A DNA stretch of 64,000 bases from the NCBI GenBank assembly GCA_011390575.1, contig JAABSE010000001.1, positions 50,397 to 114,396 on the forward strand, given 5' to 3'. Position numbers and translations under genes: made by a program. Positions 43,489-52,509 of this stretch are shown in pieces. Below the pieces are notes generated by a model. The model ran no database searches. It was not told the DNA's origin and worked only from the letters and a program-made list of their open reading frames with translations. The DNA is from Sphingobacteriia bacterium. Lineage in GTDB: Bacteria > Bacteroidota > Bacteroidia > Bacteroidales > UBA7960. Position 1 is the first letter of the stretch. Each line of letters begins with the position of its first letter.

Positions 43489-44160
43489 TTATTTGGCAGC
43501 TTCCTTTTCAGCCTCAGCTTTCATTTTTTCGTTGGCAGTAATCAGAAACTCGACTCTGCGGTTCTGTCGGCGGCCTTCGGCTGAACTGTTATCATATCTG
43601 GGTGTATTCTCACCAAAACCTCTCACGGTAAGTCGTAAACTGGAAATGCCTTTTTGTGAAAGGTAATTGGATACGGCACCGGCGCGTTGAATAGAAAGAT
43701 TCTGGTTGTAGGCTTCAGATCCTCTGCTATCGGTGTGTCCCTGTATTTCAATATCTGTTTCATCATAGCTGTTCAGAACCAAAACCAGCTTGTCAAGGTT
43801 AGTTTTCGCCTCATCAGACAACCCAGACTGGTCAAAACCAAACAGAATGTTGCTGTTAAACTCCACAACAATACCTTCGCCAACCCGCTCTACCCTTGCA
43901 TCGGGTACATTTCTCTGGATTTCTTCAGCCTGCTTATCCATTTCATTGCCTATTACAGCACCTGCGGCACCTCCAACGGTAGCCCCTATGATTGCACCCA
44001 GGGCCGTGTTACCTGATGCTCTTCCTATTACGGCACCTGCTGCTCCGCCTGTGGCGGTTCCTGCAGCAGCACCTTTCTGGGTTTTGTTCCAGGAAGCGCA
44101 GCCCGCAAAAAGAATTGCTGCAACGAATGCCATTATTAAACTTAATTTGATTTTTTCCAT
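43489..44160 (-). CDS. OmpA-family lipoprotein with glycine-zipper segment
   Basis: The 223-residue protein has a lipoprotein signal (AFVAAILFAGC). A glycine-zipper stretch (GTATGGAAGAVIGRASGNTA, repeated as IGATVGGAAGAVIGNE) precedes a C-terminal OmpA domain with the peptidoglycan-binding motif IQGHTDSRGSEAYNQNLSIQRA and GFGENTPRYDNSSAEGRRQNRRVE. It tethers the outer membrane to the cell wall. The start at 44160 puts the signal first; 44193 adds a non-signal stretch. Confidence 0.92.
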   Translation of the reverse strand: MEKIKLSLIMAFVAAILFAGCASWNKTQKGAAAGTATGGAAGAVIGRASGNTALGAIIGATVGGAAGAVIGNEMDKQAEEIQRNVPDARVERVGEGIVVEFNSNILFGFDQSGLSDEAKTNLDKLVLVLNSYDETDIEIQGHTDSRGSEAYNQNLSIQRAGAVSNYLSQKGISSLRLTVRGFGENTPRYDNSSAEGRRQNRRVEFLITANEKMKAEAEKEAAK

Positions 44161-44486
44161 TATTATAAATTTTAAATGTAAGGCCGGATGCAATCCGCAA
44201 GATGAATAAGCATCCGTGTTTTGTTAACGAATCATGCTCGCTGTATTATGTATCGATGGTTAAGATTAGATAGATTTAGAACATCAGCCATGGGCAATAC
44301 AAAATATCTTTGTATTGCTTCCATGGCATGATTTTTAGTCATTATCAAAAAAGAATTCAACAATCAAAATTACTTCCCTCTTAGCCGGAAAGTGTTACAT
44401 CTATTATTAAATAAGTTGCATGATTCCCACATGGAGGGGGCATGATTGTCTGCTGGAGGGTTCGATTGTAAAGGGGCATCTTGCAA

Positions 44487-45298
44487 AAGATAAGATTCTG
44501 CAAATTAATTGACTGAAAGGAAGGGCAATGAACAAAATCCTCAACTTATTCAATTCTTTTTATTCTGCATTGCCTTTATCTATTGCCATCAGTTTTAACT
44601 CATAGAGCTGGAAGCTAAAAAAATCAGGGGGCATTAGTTGTTTTAATTATGAGATTGCATCCTTCCAACTGATTATCTTCTCCATATAATCCCAATGCAC
44701 TGCCCTTATCTATTGCCGATCTAGAGCAAGGGGCTTCAGCCTCATTCTCCTGAAATCATTGAATGGCTTTCCTGCTATGGGGCTAAAGCCCCCTTAAACT
44801 TTGGCAACAACTTATCCGTTCCGTTTAGCGGAACGGCAATAGACAAGAGTCTACCTATTGATTGCCATCAGTTTTAACTCATGGAGCAGGAAGCTAAAAA
44901 GATCTGGGGGCTATGATTTAATTATGAGATTGCATCCTTCCAACTGATTATCCTCTCCATATAATCCCAATGCACTGCCCTTATCTATTGCCGTCAGTTT
45001 TAACTGACGGACAGAAGATGCTAAAAAGATTAAGGGGCTTCAGCCCCATTCTCCTGAAATTATTGAATAAATTGAATGCAATGGGGCTGAAGCCCCCTTA
45101 ATTATTGCATAATGTAATCCGTTGGCTGAAGCCAACGGCAATAGATAAGAGTCTGCAAGCTAATTGACTGAAAGAAAGGGAAATGGACAGAATACTATAC
45201 TAATTCAGTCCTTTAAATAATGCACTGCCCTTATCTATTGCCGTCAGTTTTAACTGACGGATCTGAGGTGCTCAAAAGTTCAGGGGGGCTTTAGCCCC
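44487..45298. repeat. REP-like array left of the transposase
   Basis: Several diverged units, then a complete one at 45083-45298: hairpin A 45083-45096, hairpin C (CCGTTGGCTGAAGCCAACGG) 45119-45138, hairpin B 45241-45260, inverse A 45285-45298. A further hairpin B is at 44991-45010. A segment at 44583-44717 is duplicated at 44861-44997. No gene is seen between 44194 and 45358. Confidence 0.9.
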
Positions 45299-45358
45299 AA
45301 TAACAAATTATGATTAATTTTAAGAATTGAATATCTGTGTAACTAAAAAATCTGAAAA

Positions 45359-45796
45359 ATGAGTTGGGTAAGAGTTTATATTCACTATGTCTTTGCCACA
45401 AAAAACAGAACTCCTTTTTTGTCTTCCAGAGAGCTTAGATTCAAGGTTTTTGAACATATAAAACTAAATGCTAAGGAGAAAGGAATATGGTTGGATTGTG
45501 TTAATGGATACCATGATCATATCCATTGTCTGGTTTCCCTGGGAACAACACAAACAATAAGTGATATAGCAAGACTTATAAAAGGGGAGTCTTCATTTTG
45601 GATCAATAAAAATAAACTGACCAAAGAAAAATTCAGCTGGCAGGATGATTATTGGGCAGTGGGAGTAAGTGAAAGTCATTTGGATGAAGTTAGAAATTAT
45701 ATTCACTCACAGGAAGAAAAACACAGGGAGGTCCCTTTCTCTGAAGAAATAGATGTGTTTATGAAAAAGGGCGGATGGAAAATAATTAAGGGTTAA
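45359..45796 (+). CDS. Y1 transposase, IS200/REP-associated (RAYT) type
   Basis: The 145-residue protein is a TnpA-type Y1 HUH nuclease. The metal-binding HUH motif is His54-Ile-His56 in YHDHIHCLVSL, and the nucleophile is Tyr114 in VRNYIHSQEEKH with Gln118 nearby. It is flanked on both sides within 62 bp (left) and 6 bp (right) by the REP-like hairpins, the arrangement known for REP-associated tyrosine transposases. It lacks a TnpB partner. Length and motifs look intact, so it may be active. Confidence 0.9.
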   Translation: MSWVRVYIHYVFATKNRTPFLSSRELRFKVFEHIKLNAKEKGIWLDCVNGYHDHIHCLVSLGTTQTISDIARLIKGESSFWINKNKLTKEKFSWQDDYWAVGVSESHLDEVRNYIHSQEEKHREVPFSEEIDVFMKKGGWKIIKG

Positions 45797-45802
45797 TTTA
45801 AT

Positions 45803-46269
45803 GGGGCTAAAGCCCCCTTAAAATCAGGAGCTACAAGTCCGTTGGCTGAAGCCAACGGCAATGGATAAGATTCTGCAAATTAATTGACTGAAAGAAAGGG
45901 AAATGGACAGAATACTATACTAATTCAGTCCTTAATATGATGCACTGCCCTTATCTATTGCCGTCAGTTTCAACTGACGGACAGAAGATGCTTAGAAGTT
46001 CAGGGGGCTTCAGCCCCATTCTCTTTAAGAATCATTGAATATACTGATTGCAATGGGGCTGAAGCCCCTTTAAAATCAGGAGCTACAAGTCCGTTGGCTG
46101 AAGCCAACGGCAATGGATAAGATTCTGCAAATTAATTGACTGGAAGAAAGGGAAATGGACAGAATACTATACTAATTCAGTTCTTAATATAATGCACTGC
46201 CCTTATCTATTGCCGTCAGTTTTAACTGACGGTTCTGAGATGCTCAAAAGATCTAGGGGCTTCAGCCCC
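45803..46269. repeat. two tandem 252-bp REP-like units right of the transposase
   Basis: Hairpin A at 45803 and 46055, C at 45839 and 46091, B at 45961 and 46213, inverse A at 46004 and 46256; each pair is 252 bp apart. Offsets inside the unit equal those of the left unit at 45083 within 1 bp. The unit is an inverted pair (A-C facing B-A) with a conserved middle. It fills the gap 45797-46283. Confidence 0.92.
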
Positions 46270-46283
46270 ATTATTTGAAAGAA

Positions 46284-47300
46284 TCAGGAAGCAATATCTG
46301 CATTCTGCAAAATCCCTGCCTTTTCCGGGTGGGATGCAAGGGCGCCTTCGACCCTGGTGAGTGTAATCTTTTGTTCATTTTGCACTACCCTTACCTGTGC
46401 ACAATGGCTAAGATGAATTACCTCAAACGGAAGTGAGGGGTCAAATTCAAAAGCAGCGCGAAACACCGAGTTGCACTCCATGACTCCTTCGGGTGAATAG
46501 CGCGTGATGTGGAAGTAATCATCCTGCTTTTGGGTAATATGAAACCACGAACCGGCACCTTCTCCGGATATCCACCGGGCGTCTGAGGGGATTTTGTGGC
46601 TAATCTTAAAAGCCGGCAACGTGCGCTGCAAATCACCCTTAGATGGCTTTTTGTCAGGCGAAAACAATGGCCATGGCTGATGGCCGTTTATCCTTGTTTT
46701 GACCGCTAAAGCTTTTACATTGCTGATAGGAGTGGGGGTAAGGGGAACATTGTAGCGAAGAAGCATTGTATGCTTCAGGTTGGGCTTACCTGCAAGTATC
46801 ACTGTTTGCACAAAGCGGGAACAGTTGGTGCCTTTGTGTACAAAAGGACCATAGGGCCACGGACTGTCGGCCTGCATACTTGTAGCTTTGTTGTATGCCT
46901 GCTGAAAATCAACCTCAGTGTAAGAGCCATGTAAATCTTCATTGCCATGGCAGGCCTGGTTTTGGTGAAGAAAACCAAGGATTTCGTCAAAATTCAGAAT
47001 ATTTTTACCATCCGCTGATATGCGGGCTTTAATGTTGATGGTCAGGTCATGGTCTGTGAAAGCACTTCTTACCCTGCCGTATTTTACAGGTGCATGATAT
47101 CGTCCGAAGTCGAAATAATGGCATTGGCCGCTCTCCTTATCAATAAGCACCAATGCGGCATGTCCCACCCGATAATAGTGGTTTTTGCTAAATCCCAATG
47201 CAACCATAAGGCCATCATACCAGGCGTTGGACTGCTTGCACCAGGTCCTGGGCCAGGCAAGGGCTATGGCAAAACCGGTATATTTATTTCTGGTATTCAT
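46284..47300 (-). CDS. unrecognised protein, DUF6695-like
   Basis: A 338-residue soluble protein I associate, with modest certainty, with DUF6695 of Bacteroidota. Notable parts: a conserved N-terminus (NKYTGFAIALAWPRTWCKQS), then VGHAALVLIDKESGQCHYFDFGRY, and KGTNCSRFVQTVI. The His-before-Cys order in GHAALVL and NCSRFV recalls circularly permuted papain-like folds, so a thiol peptidase or amidase is possible (inference). Start 47300 overlaps the decarboxylase gene's end by 17 bp, suggesting translational coupling and a joint function. Confidence 0.65.
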   Translation of the reverse strand: MNTRNKYTGFAIALAWPRTWCKQSNAWYDGLMVALGFSKNHYYRVGHAALVLIDKESGQCHYFDFGRYHAPVKYGRVRSAFTDHDLTINIKARISADGKNILNFDEILGFLHQNQACHGNEDLHGSYTEVDFQQAYNKATSMQADSPWPYGPFVHKGTNCSRFVQTVILAGKPNLKHTMLLRYNVPLTPTPISNVKALAVKTRINGHQPWPLFSPDKKPSKGDLQRTLPAFKISHKIPSDARWISGEGAGSWFHITQKQDDYFHITRYSPEGVMECNSVFRAAFEFDPSLPFEVIHLSHCAQVRVVQNEQKITLTRVEGALASHPEKAGILQNADIAS

Positions 47301-48717
47301 AAACTTCAGCAGCAAATTGGTTTTCAAATAGATGGGCTGTACTTAACAGATTGTCAAAAAACTGCTCTATATCTGTTTTCGTAAGTTCTCCATTGGATGT
47401 TACCAGGCGGATGGTGAGTTCTTTTCCGATAAAGCCGAAATTCACCATGGACTGTCCTGATTTACGAAGATTCTCGCGCAAGGCGAGATTAAACTCATTG
47501 AGGTCGGTTTCGAACTCAGGCACATATCTAAAGCATACATTGAACGATTGCCTGGGGGCCATCAATTCAAGCCTGGGATGCTCTTTTACAATTTCTTCAG
47601 CATAAGCCGACATATCCAACAGATTTTCTATGCGTTTTGCATATCCTTGCTTGCCATAGTATTTCCAGGCAAACCAGAGTTTAACAGCATCAACATGGCG
47701 ACCACACTGGATGGACTTTTTGCCCGGGTCTTCAATATCTTCTAAATCGTGGTAAATATAATCGGTATTTATATCCGTTAGGTTATGCTGCAATACTCCT
47801 TTGTTCTTTACCAGCAAAACCGAACAAACCAAAGGTATATTCATAAGTTTATGTGCATCCCACGAGAATGAATCGGTTCTTTCAATGCCTTTCATTTTGT
47901 CGCGGTATTTATCGCTAAGCAAAATGGAGCCACCGAAAGCTCCATCGGCATGCAACCACAAACCATACTTTTGGGTAATATCGGCTATCTCGTCGATAGG
48001 ATCATAGGCTGCCAGCAGGGTAGTTGAGCATGTCGCTGCCACGAAAAAGGGTTTTCGGCCCATGGAAAGTGTTTTCTCAATCTCCCGTTCCAGTTCTTGT
48101 GGAAGCATTCTTCCATCTTTTCCTGCTTTTACCTTTATTACATTGTCTGAACCAATACCCAGCAGGTTGGCAGCTGTATCGAACGAGTAATGAGATTGTT
48201 CGTTTACATAGGCCACCAGGTGCTCTTGCTGGTTATAGCCCTGAAAACGACTTTGGGGTAGAAAATTGTTCCGGGCTGAAAGCATGGCAATCAGGTTTCC
48301 GTTGCTGCCGCCCGTAAGAAAAGTGCCATCACCATGGGTGTATCCGGCATAGCTGCTCATCAGCTTGATCATTTCCGCTTCGATTAAACTGGCGGCAGGT
48401 GCAGCTTCGTATGTGTAGAGCGAGGTATTGGTAAGCGTGGTAAGCATATCGCCGATAAATGCCGGCAGATTAAACCCCGAATAAAGCTGGTTGAAAAACT
48501 GCTTGTTGTTGGTTTTTACGGCATAGGTAAGATAGTTATTGACCAGTTGTAAAAACTCATTTTCAGTAACCGGATCGTCTGTTATTTGTGGGCTGAGGAT
48601 ATTCCTTAACTGGGCGGGTTCTTTGTAGTTGACTACTGGGGTGTTTTCTTCGTGTTCATTTTGCCGGATGTAGCTTTTAATTTTTTCAAAAGTGGAATTC
48701 AGAATTTTCTCGTTCAT
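47284..48717 (-). CDS. PLP-dependent group II amino-acid decarboxylase
   Basis: The 477-residue enzyme is of the glutamate/tyrosine/diaminobutyrate decarboxylase group. GGSNGNLIAMLSARN is the phosphate-binding region and HADGAFGGSILL holds the PLP-nitrogen Asp. Lys290 in SFSWDAHKLMN forms the Schiff base, and ELTIRLVTSNGELT lies near the C-terminus. It decarboxylates an amino acid to an amine; the substrate cannot be read from motifs. The gene overlaps the following DUF6695-like gene. A broken relative lies just upstream. Confidence 0.9.
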   Translation of the reverse strand: MNEKILNSTFEKIKSYIRQNEHEENTPVVNYKEPAQLRNILSPQITDDPVTENEFLQLVNNYLTYAVKTNNKQFFNQLYSGFNLPAFIGDMLTTLTNTSLYTYEAAPAASLIEAEMIKLMSSYAGYTHGDGTFLTGGSNGNLIAMLSARNNFLPQSRFQGYNQQEHLVAYVNEQSHYSFDTAANLLGIGSDNVIKVKAGKDGRMLPQELEREIEKTLSMGRKPFFVAATCSTTLLAAYDPIDEIADITQKYGLWLHADGAFGGSILLSDKYRDKMKGIERTDSFSWDAHKLMNIPLVCSVLLVKNKGVLQHNLTDINTDYIYHDLEDIEDPGKKSIQCGRHVDAVKLWFAWKYYGKQGYAKRIENLLDMSAYAEEIVKEHPRLELMAPRQSFNVCFRYVPEFETDLNEFNLALRENLRKSGQSMVNFGFIGKELTIRLVTSNGELTKTDIEQFFDNLLSTAHLFENQFAAEVYEYQK

Positions 48718-48953
48718 GTAAATTGGGTTATCGGAAATAGATTTCTTTTTTTTGATGAATAGTCCTGCTAATTAAAACAAAATCAATAAGTAGAACTTCA
48801 AAAAAAAAGTTTATAAGTGGGTGCAAAAGTAACCATGAATTATGGGACACTATAATTTAACCTGTTATTTTGTGATTTTTTCTGTGATTCATACAGTTGT
48901 TTTTTTTAGCAAAAATCAGCTGGAGCGAATGGTTAAAAGGGCAGAGAATCGTT

Positions 48954-49241
48954 TTAAAACTGCTCATGTGGTACCTCTTTCCAGTCTTGTTTATTCTCAA
49001 CGTTGGTTGTTGTTTCAGGAAAATTACGAAAGAATAGGTTAATATCTTCTTTCTGAAGGGCCCCATTGGCAGTAACCAAACGAATAGTGAGCTCTCTGCC
49101 CAGATAATCAAATGTACAAACCTTTTGTTTCTGACAGAAATTTTTACTATTTTCAAGATTTCCTAATAAGAAAGGGTTTTTAAGAAAAGTGTCAGATAAA
49201 CCAAATTTAACGACATATAAACAGGAATCCATCCAGCTCAC
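48954..49241 (-). pseudogene. remnant of a second decarboxylase (C-terminal piece)
   Basis: A 95-codon frame whose middle (YLGRELTIRLVTANGALQKE, then DINLFFRN) matches the C-terminus of the intact decarboxylase (FIGKELTIRLVTSNGELTKT, DIEQFFDN). The PLP-binding core is missing. The first 35 codons have no clear relation to it. It is most simply the tail of a duplicated or replaced decarboxylase gene, 240 bp upstream of the intact one. There is no other gene in 48718-49258. Confidence 0.6.
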
Positions 49242-49258
49242 CTTTCAATCTAAATTTT

Positions 49259-50410
49259 ATGTTACACACTTCCTACATCGAGCTAAATAAAGACGCGTTA
49301 AACAATAACATTCAGTTTTTGAAAAAAAGAATCGGAAGTCATGCCAGGTATTCTATGGTGGTTAAGGCCAATGCCTATGGACATGGAATTGAAGAGCTGC
49401 TCCCATTGGTTGAGGACTGCGGGGTAGATCATTATGCCGTGTTCAGTGTAGCCGAGGCTATGCGTGCCTGGGAAATCAAAAAAGATTTTTGTGAGTTGAT
49501 GATCATGGGATTTATTGACGATGACTACCTGGAGTGGGCCATTGAGAAAGATGTCTCTTTCTTTGTTTTTACACCTGAAAGGCTGCGGAAGGTTATTGAA
49601 GTGTCGAAAAAAACGAAAAAACCTGCAAGGATTCACATTGAGCTGGAAACAGGAATGTATCGGACCGGATTTTGTGAAGACCAGCTGGAGGAAGTATCTG
49701 TTCTGCTCAAAAAACATGCTTCAAACCTTGTGCTTGAAGGTATATGTTCGCATATGGCGGGTGCCGAAAGCATTGTCAACTACCGGCGAATGCTCGAACA
49801 AATAGATGCTTTTAATAAGCTCTGCAGCTGGTTTCATGCCGAAGGATTTCAACCCCGGTATCGTCACCTGGCCTGCTCGGCAGGGGTATTGAATTATCCT
49901 GATTCGGTAATGGACATGGCACGGGTAGGAATTGCAAGCTATGGTTTCTGGCCCAGCGAAGAGATGAAAATGATGCATCTTAAAGAGGTAGGGTTTGATG
50001 AAAACCCCCTCCAGAGGGTGCTCTCATGGAAAAGCGTTATCATGAGTGTAAACAACGTACCCAAAGGAAAATACGTGAGCTACGGAAAAAGTTTTATGAC
50101 CAACAGGAAAAGCAAAATTGCTACCGTTCCTGTGGGTTATGGCTATGGTTTTAGTCGCACGCTAAGCAATAACGGACATGTGCTGGTTGATGGCAAAAGA
50201 GTAAGGGTCATTGGCAGTGTAAATATGAATATGGCTGTGTTAGATGTTACAGATGTTGAAAATGTAAAAGTGGGAGACAGTGTGGTTCTTATTGGTGAGC
50301 AAGGGGATGAAAGTATTTCTGTGGAGTCTTTCAGCGATATGAACAACAGCATGAATTATGAACTCCTGACCCGACTGCCTCATCATATCCCCAGAAGAGA
50401 AGCACCATAA
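49259..50410 (+). CDS. alr: alanine racemase
   Basis: The 383-residue enzyme has the PLP lysine Lys36 in VVKANAYGHG and the second catalytic tyrosine in VPVGYGYGFSR, with RVGIASYGFWP between. Alr makes D-alanine for peptidoglycan in the cytoplasm. Length is usual. It is divergent from the decarboxylase remnant. As a stand-alone gene it might be the biosynthetic or a second, catabolic or broad-specificity racemase; the closeness to the decarboxylase is suggestive only. Confidence 0.93.
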   Translation: MLHTSYIELNKDALNNNIQFLKKRIGSHARYSMVVKANAYGHGIEELLPLVEDCGVDHYAVFSVAEAMRAWEIKKDFCELMIMGFIDDDYLEWAIEKDVSFFVFTPERLRKVIEVSKKTKKPARIHIELETGMYRTGFCEDQLEEVSVLLKKHASNLVLEGICSHMAGAESIVNYRRMLEQIDAFNKLCSWFHAEGFQPRYRHLACSAGVLNYPDSVMDMARVGIASYGFWPSEEMKMMHLKEVGFDENPLQRVLSWKSVIMSVNNVPKGKYVSYGKSFMTNRKSKIATVPVGYGYGFSRTLSNNGHVLVDGKRVRVIGSVNMNMAVLDVTDVENVKVGDSVVLIGEQGDESISVESFSDMNNSMNYELLTRLPHHIPRREAP

Positions 50411-50649
50411 ATACCGTTCACTGGTAGTCCGTTGTCGTGAATGCTATTTGGCTGATTGTTTTTCTTTTGAGAAAGAATTTTGTCAGGATTGTATCATAAC
50501 CCGACTTTTAATTAGAAACCAAAAGTAAAGCTCTGGTTCTGACATTCAGAGCAAGGCATTAATTACCGGGGCTGGCATGGTTATAACTCGGGTTATGGCA
50601 GCCTGAACAGACATGAATCGATTCAATTAAACCCCAAAATTATTGTATT

Positions 50650-51360
50650 ATGAGCAAACAAAACTTTACCGGCCTGAAGGCCATGTATGTAAACTGTACG
50701 CTAAAGAAGTCTCCTGAATTGACCCACACGCAGGGATTAATGAATGTTTCCATAAAAATCATGGAGAAGGAAGGTGTTCAGGTGGATCAGATCAGGCTGG
50801 TGGATCATGACGTTGCATCGGGCGTTTACCCCGATATGAAAGAGCACGGCTGGAAAACAGATGAGTGGCCTCAATTATTTGAGCGGATTTTTGATGCAGA
50901 CATCCTGGTGATTGGCACCCCGATCTGGCTGGGCGAAAAGTCATCCGTAGCGCAAAAACTGATTGAGCGGCTGTATAGCATGAGTGGCGAAACCAATGAA
51001 AAAGGCCAGTATCTTTATTACGGAAAAGTGGGCGGATGTGTCATTACCGGTAATGAAGACGGGGTGAAGCATTGTGCTATGGGAATGCTGTATGCTTTGC
51101 AACATATTGGTTACAGCATTGCTCCCCAGGCAGATAGCGGCTGGATTGGTGAAGTAGGGCCTGGGCCCAGCTACCTGGATAAAGAATCCCATGCAGCACA
51201 GAATGATTTCACCAACCGCAACACCACCTTTATGACCTACAATATGCTGCATCTGGCCACATTGCTAAAATCCAACCAGGGATACCCTGCTTATGGAAAT
51301 TCGCGCAAGGACTGGGACCAGGGGTCGCGATGGAATTTTGAAAACCCGGAGTACAGGTAA
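50650..51360 (+). CDS. flavodoxin-fold NAD(P)H-dependent oxidoreductase
   Basis: A 236-residue protein with a flavodoxin-like fold: GLKAMYVNCTLKKSPELTHT at the FMN-phosphate loop, and ADILVIGTPIWLGEKSSVAQKLIERL, the typical FMN-reductase motif. GGCVITGNEDGVKHCAMGML follows. It probably reduces quinones, nitro compounds or metal ions. The 60-residue C-terminal extension is not typical of short family members. It opens the redox cluster but on the opposite strand to most of it. The gap 50411-50649 holds only a weak hairpin (GCTCTG/CAGAGC, 50530-50552). Confidence 0.85.
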   Translation: MSKQNFTGLKAMYVNCTLKKSPELTHTQGLMNVSIKIMEKEGVQVDQIRLVDHDVASGVYPDMKEHGWKTDEWPQLFERIFDADILVIGTPIWLGEKSSVAQKLIERLYSMSGETNEKGQYLYYGKVGGCVITGNEDGVKHCAMGMLYALQHIGYSIAPQADSGWIGEVGPGPSYLDKESHAAQNDFTNRNTTFMTYNMLHLATLLKSNQGYPAYGNSRKDWDQGSRWNFENPEYR

Positions 51361-51406
51361 ATTAAAAGTCGACTGTTTATAAGCTTCTTTTCTAATGCCT
51401 TGCGTG

Positions 51407-51550
51407 TCAGTGTTTTTTATTGTAAAACAACAATGCAATCAGTATAAAGCCTACACCTGTAAGAGCAGGTGGCAAAATGGATGCTCTTGCACCGAGTACA
51501 ATCATTACAACGGCAACTATCAACAATAGGATTAATAATACATTTTTCAT
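51407..51550 (-). CDS. very small two-span membrane protein
   Basis: A 47-residue protein (MKNVLLILLLIVAVVMIVLG at the start, FYNKKH at the end) with two hydrophobic helices separated by ARASILPPALTG. The regular helix-turn-helix layout and the basic C-terminus favour a real gene. Function unknown. It lies 36 bp beyond the peroxiredoxin gene, on the same strand. Confidence 0.6.
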   Translation of the reverse strand: MKNVLLILLLIVAVVMIVLGARASILPPALTGVGFILIALLFYNKKH

Positions 51551-51586
51551 AGGATAAAGGTTTAAATGATTACGGAATGGTTTCGT

Positions 51587-52210
51587 TTATAATTTCTTCA
51601 GGGATTCCACGATATCTTTTACCGATGAACGTTTCCGGTAATCGGGGTCGAAATGGCGCCAGGCGATTTTACCGTCCTTGCCAATTACAAAGGTTGCCGG
51701 GATGGGCAGTTGCTGCGAATCATCGGAGTGGGCTTCTTTCAGGTTCGCTCCCAAAGCGGTATTGTACATTACTCTTTGCATAGAATCAGGCCTGAATTGC
51801 ACATCAAATGCTTCAGCTATGTGGTAGTTTTTATCATGTAGCAGGGTGAATTCAGCGCCGGTTTTTTCGGCGGTTTTGCCCAGCAGACGTACCTGTTCTG
51901 GCGATACAGCTATGAGTGTAGCATTGTATTGTTGTATCACACCCAGCGAGTCCTGCAGGGTTTTCAGGTGCTTGTTGCATACCGGGCACCAATGACCACG
52001 GTAGAAGATAATCACCACAGGCCCCTGTTCCAGGGCTTCCTGCAATGAAAAATCATTGCCCTGCATATCTTTGGCATGAAACATTGGAGCCTCTGCTCCC
52101 GTTTCAAGCCCCCGGGCTTCTTTAGCACTTCGGTAGTTTTGCGACATAATGGGGTTTGGCATTAAAATAGTAATGAGGAAGAAAAATATAATAAAACTGA
52201 AGTTTTTCAT
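51587..52210 (-). CDS. exported AhpC/TSA-type peroxiredoxin-like protein
   Basis: The 207-residue product has a signal peptide (FSFIIFFFLITILMPNPIMSQ) and an AhpC/TSA domain with FYRGHWCPVCNKHLKTLQ (active-site CxxC), then QQLPIPATFVIGKDGKIAWRH. It belongs to the peroxiredoxin-like branch that keeps a thioredoxin-style CPVC, so it may reduce peroxides or disulfides in the periplasm. It is one of several thiol-redox genes in this region. The 299 bp between it and the antiporter hold no gene. Confidence 0.88.
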   Translation of the reverse strand: MKNFSFIIFFFLITILMPNPIMSQNYRSAKEARGLETGAEAPMFHAKDMQGNDFSLQEALEQGPVVIIFYRGHWCPVCNKHLKTLQDSLGVIQQYNATLIAVSPEQVRLLGKTAEKTGAEFTLLHDKNYHIAEAFDVQFRPDSMQRVMYNTALGANLKEAHSDDSQQLPIPATFVIGKDGKIAWRHFDPDYRKRSSVKDIVESLKKL

Positions 52211-52509
52211 AATATTTGATTTTTAAATGTTAATTGAATTTTTATAGTCGTTATTTTCCATGTTTCCGGTTGTTTACATGTGATTCCAGTTCGGTTACCA
52301 GTTCCTGTCTGCCAATTGCTTTTTATCAATTGTTTTACTGTTTTAACTGACGGGATTTATTTCATTCCTGACAATTGTATAATTTCTGAAATTCAGGTTG
52401 CTGCCAATATATGTATCAGGCCGAAGATTTTATTAAATGGTCAGCAGAAGTTCAGGTTGGGTTGGATGCAGGAACTTTCAGCCCTCTCGCTTGCATTTCA
52501 AATCAATGA

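Noticed and set aside
44351..44398. Possible minus-strand copy of the stress promoter motif before the OmpA-like gene
   Set aside because: Only a single ATGTAAC is present; neither the +21 box nor a TAnnTTTR box at +47 exists.
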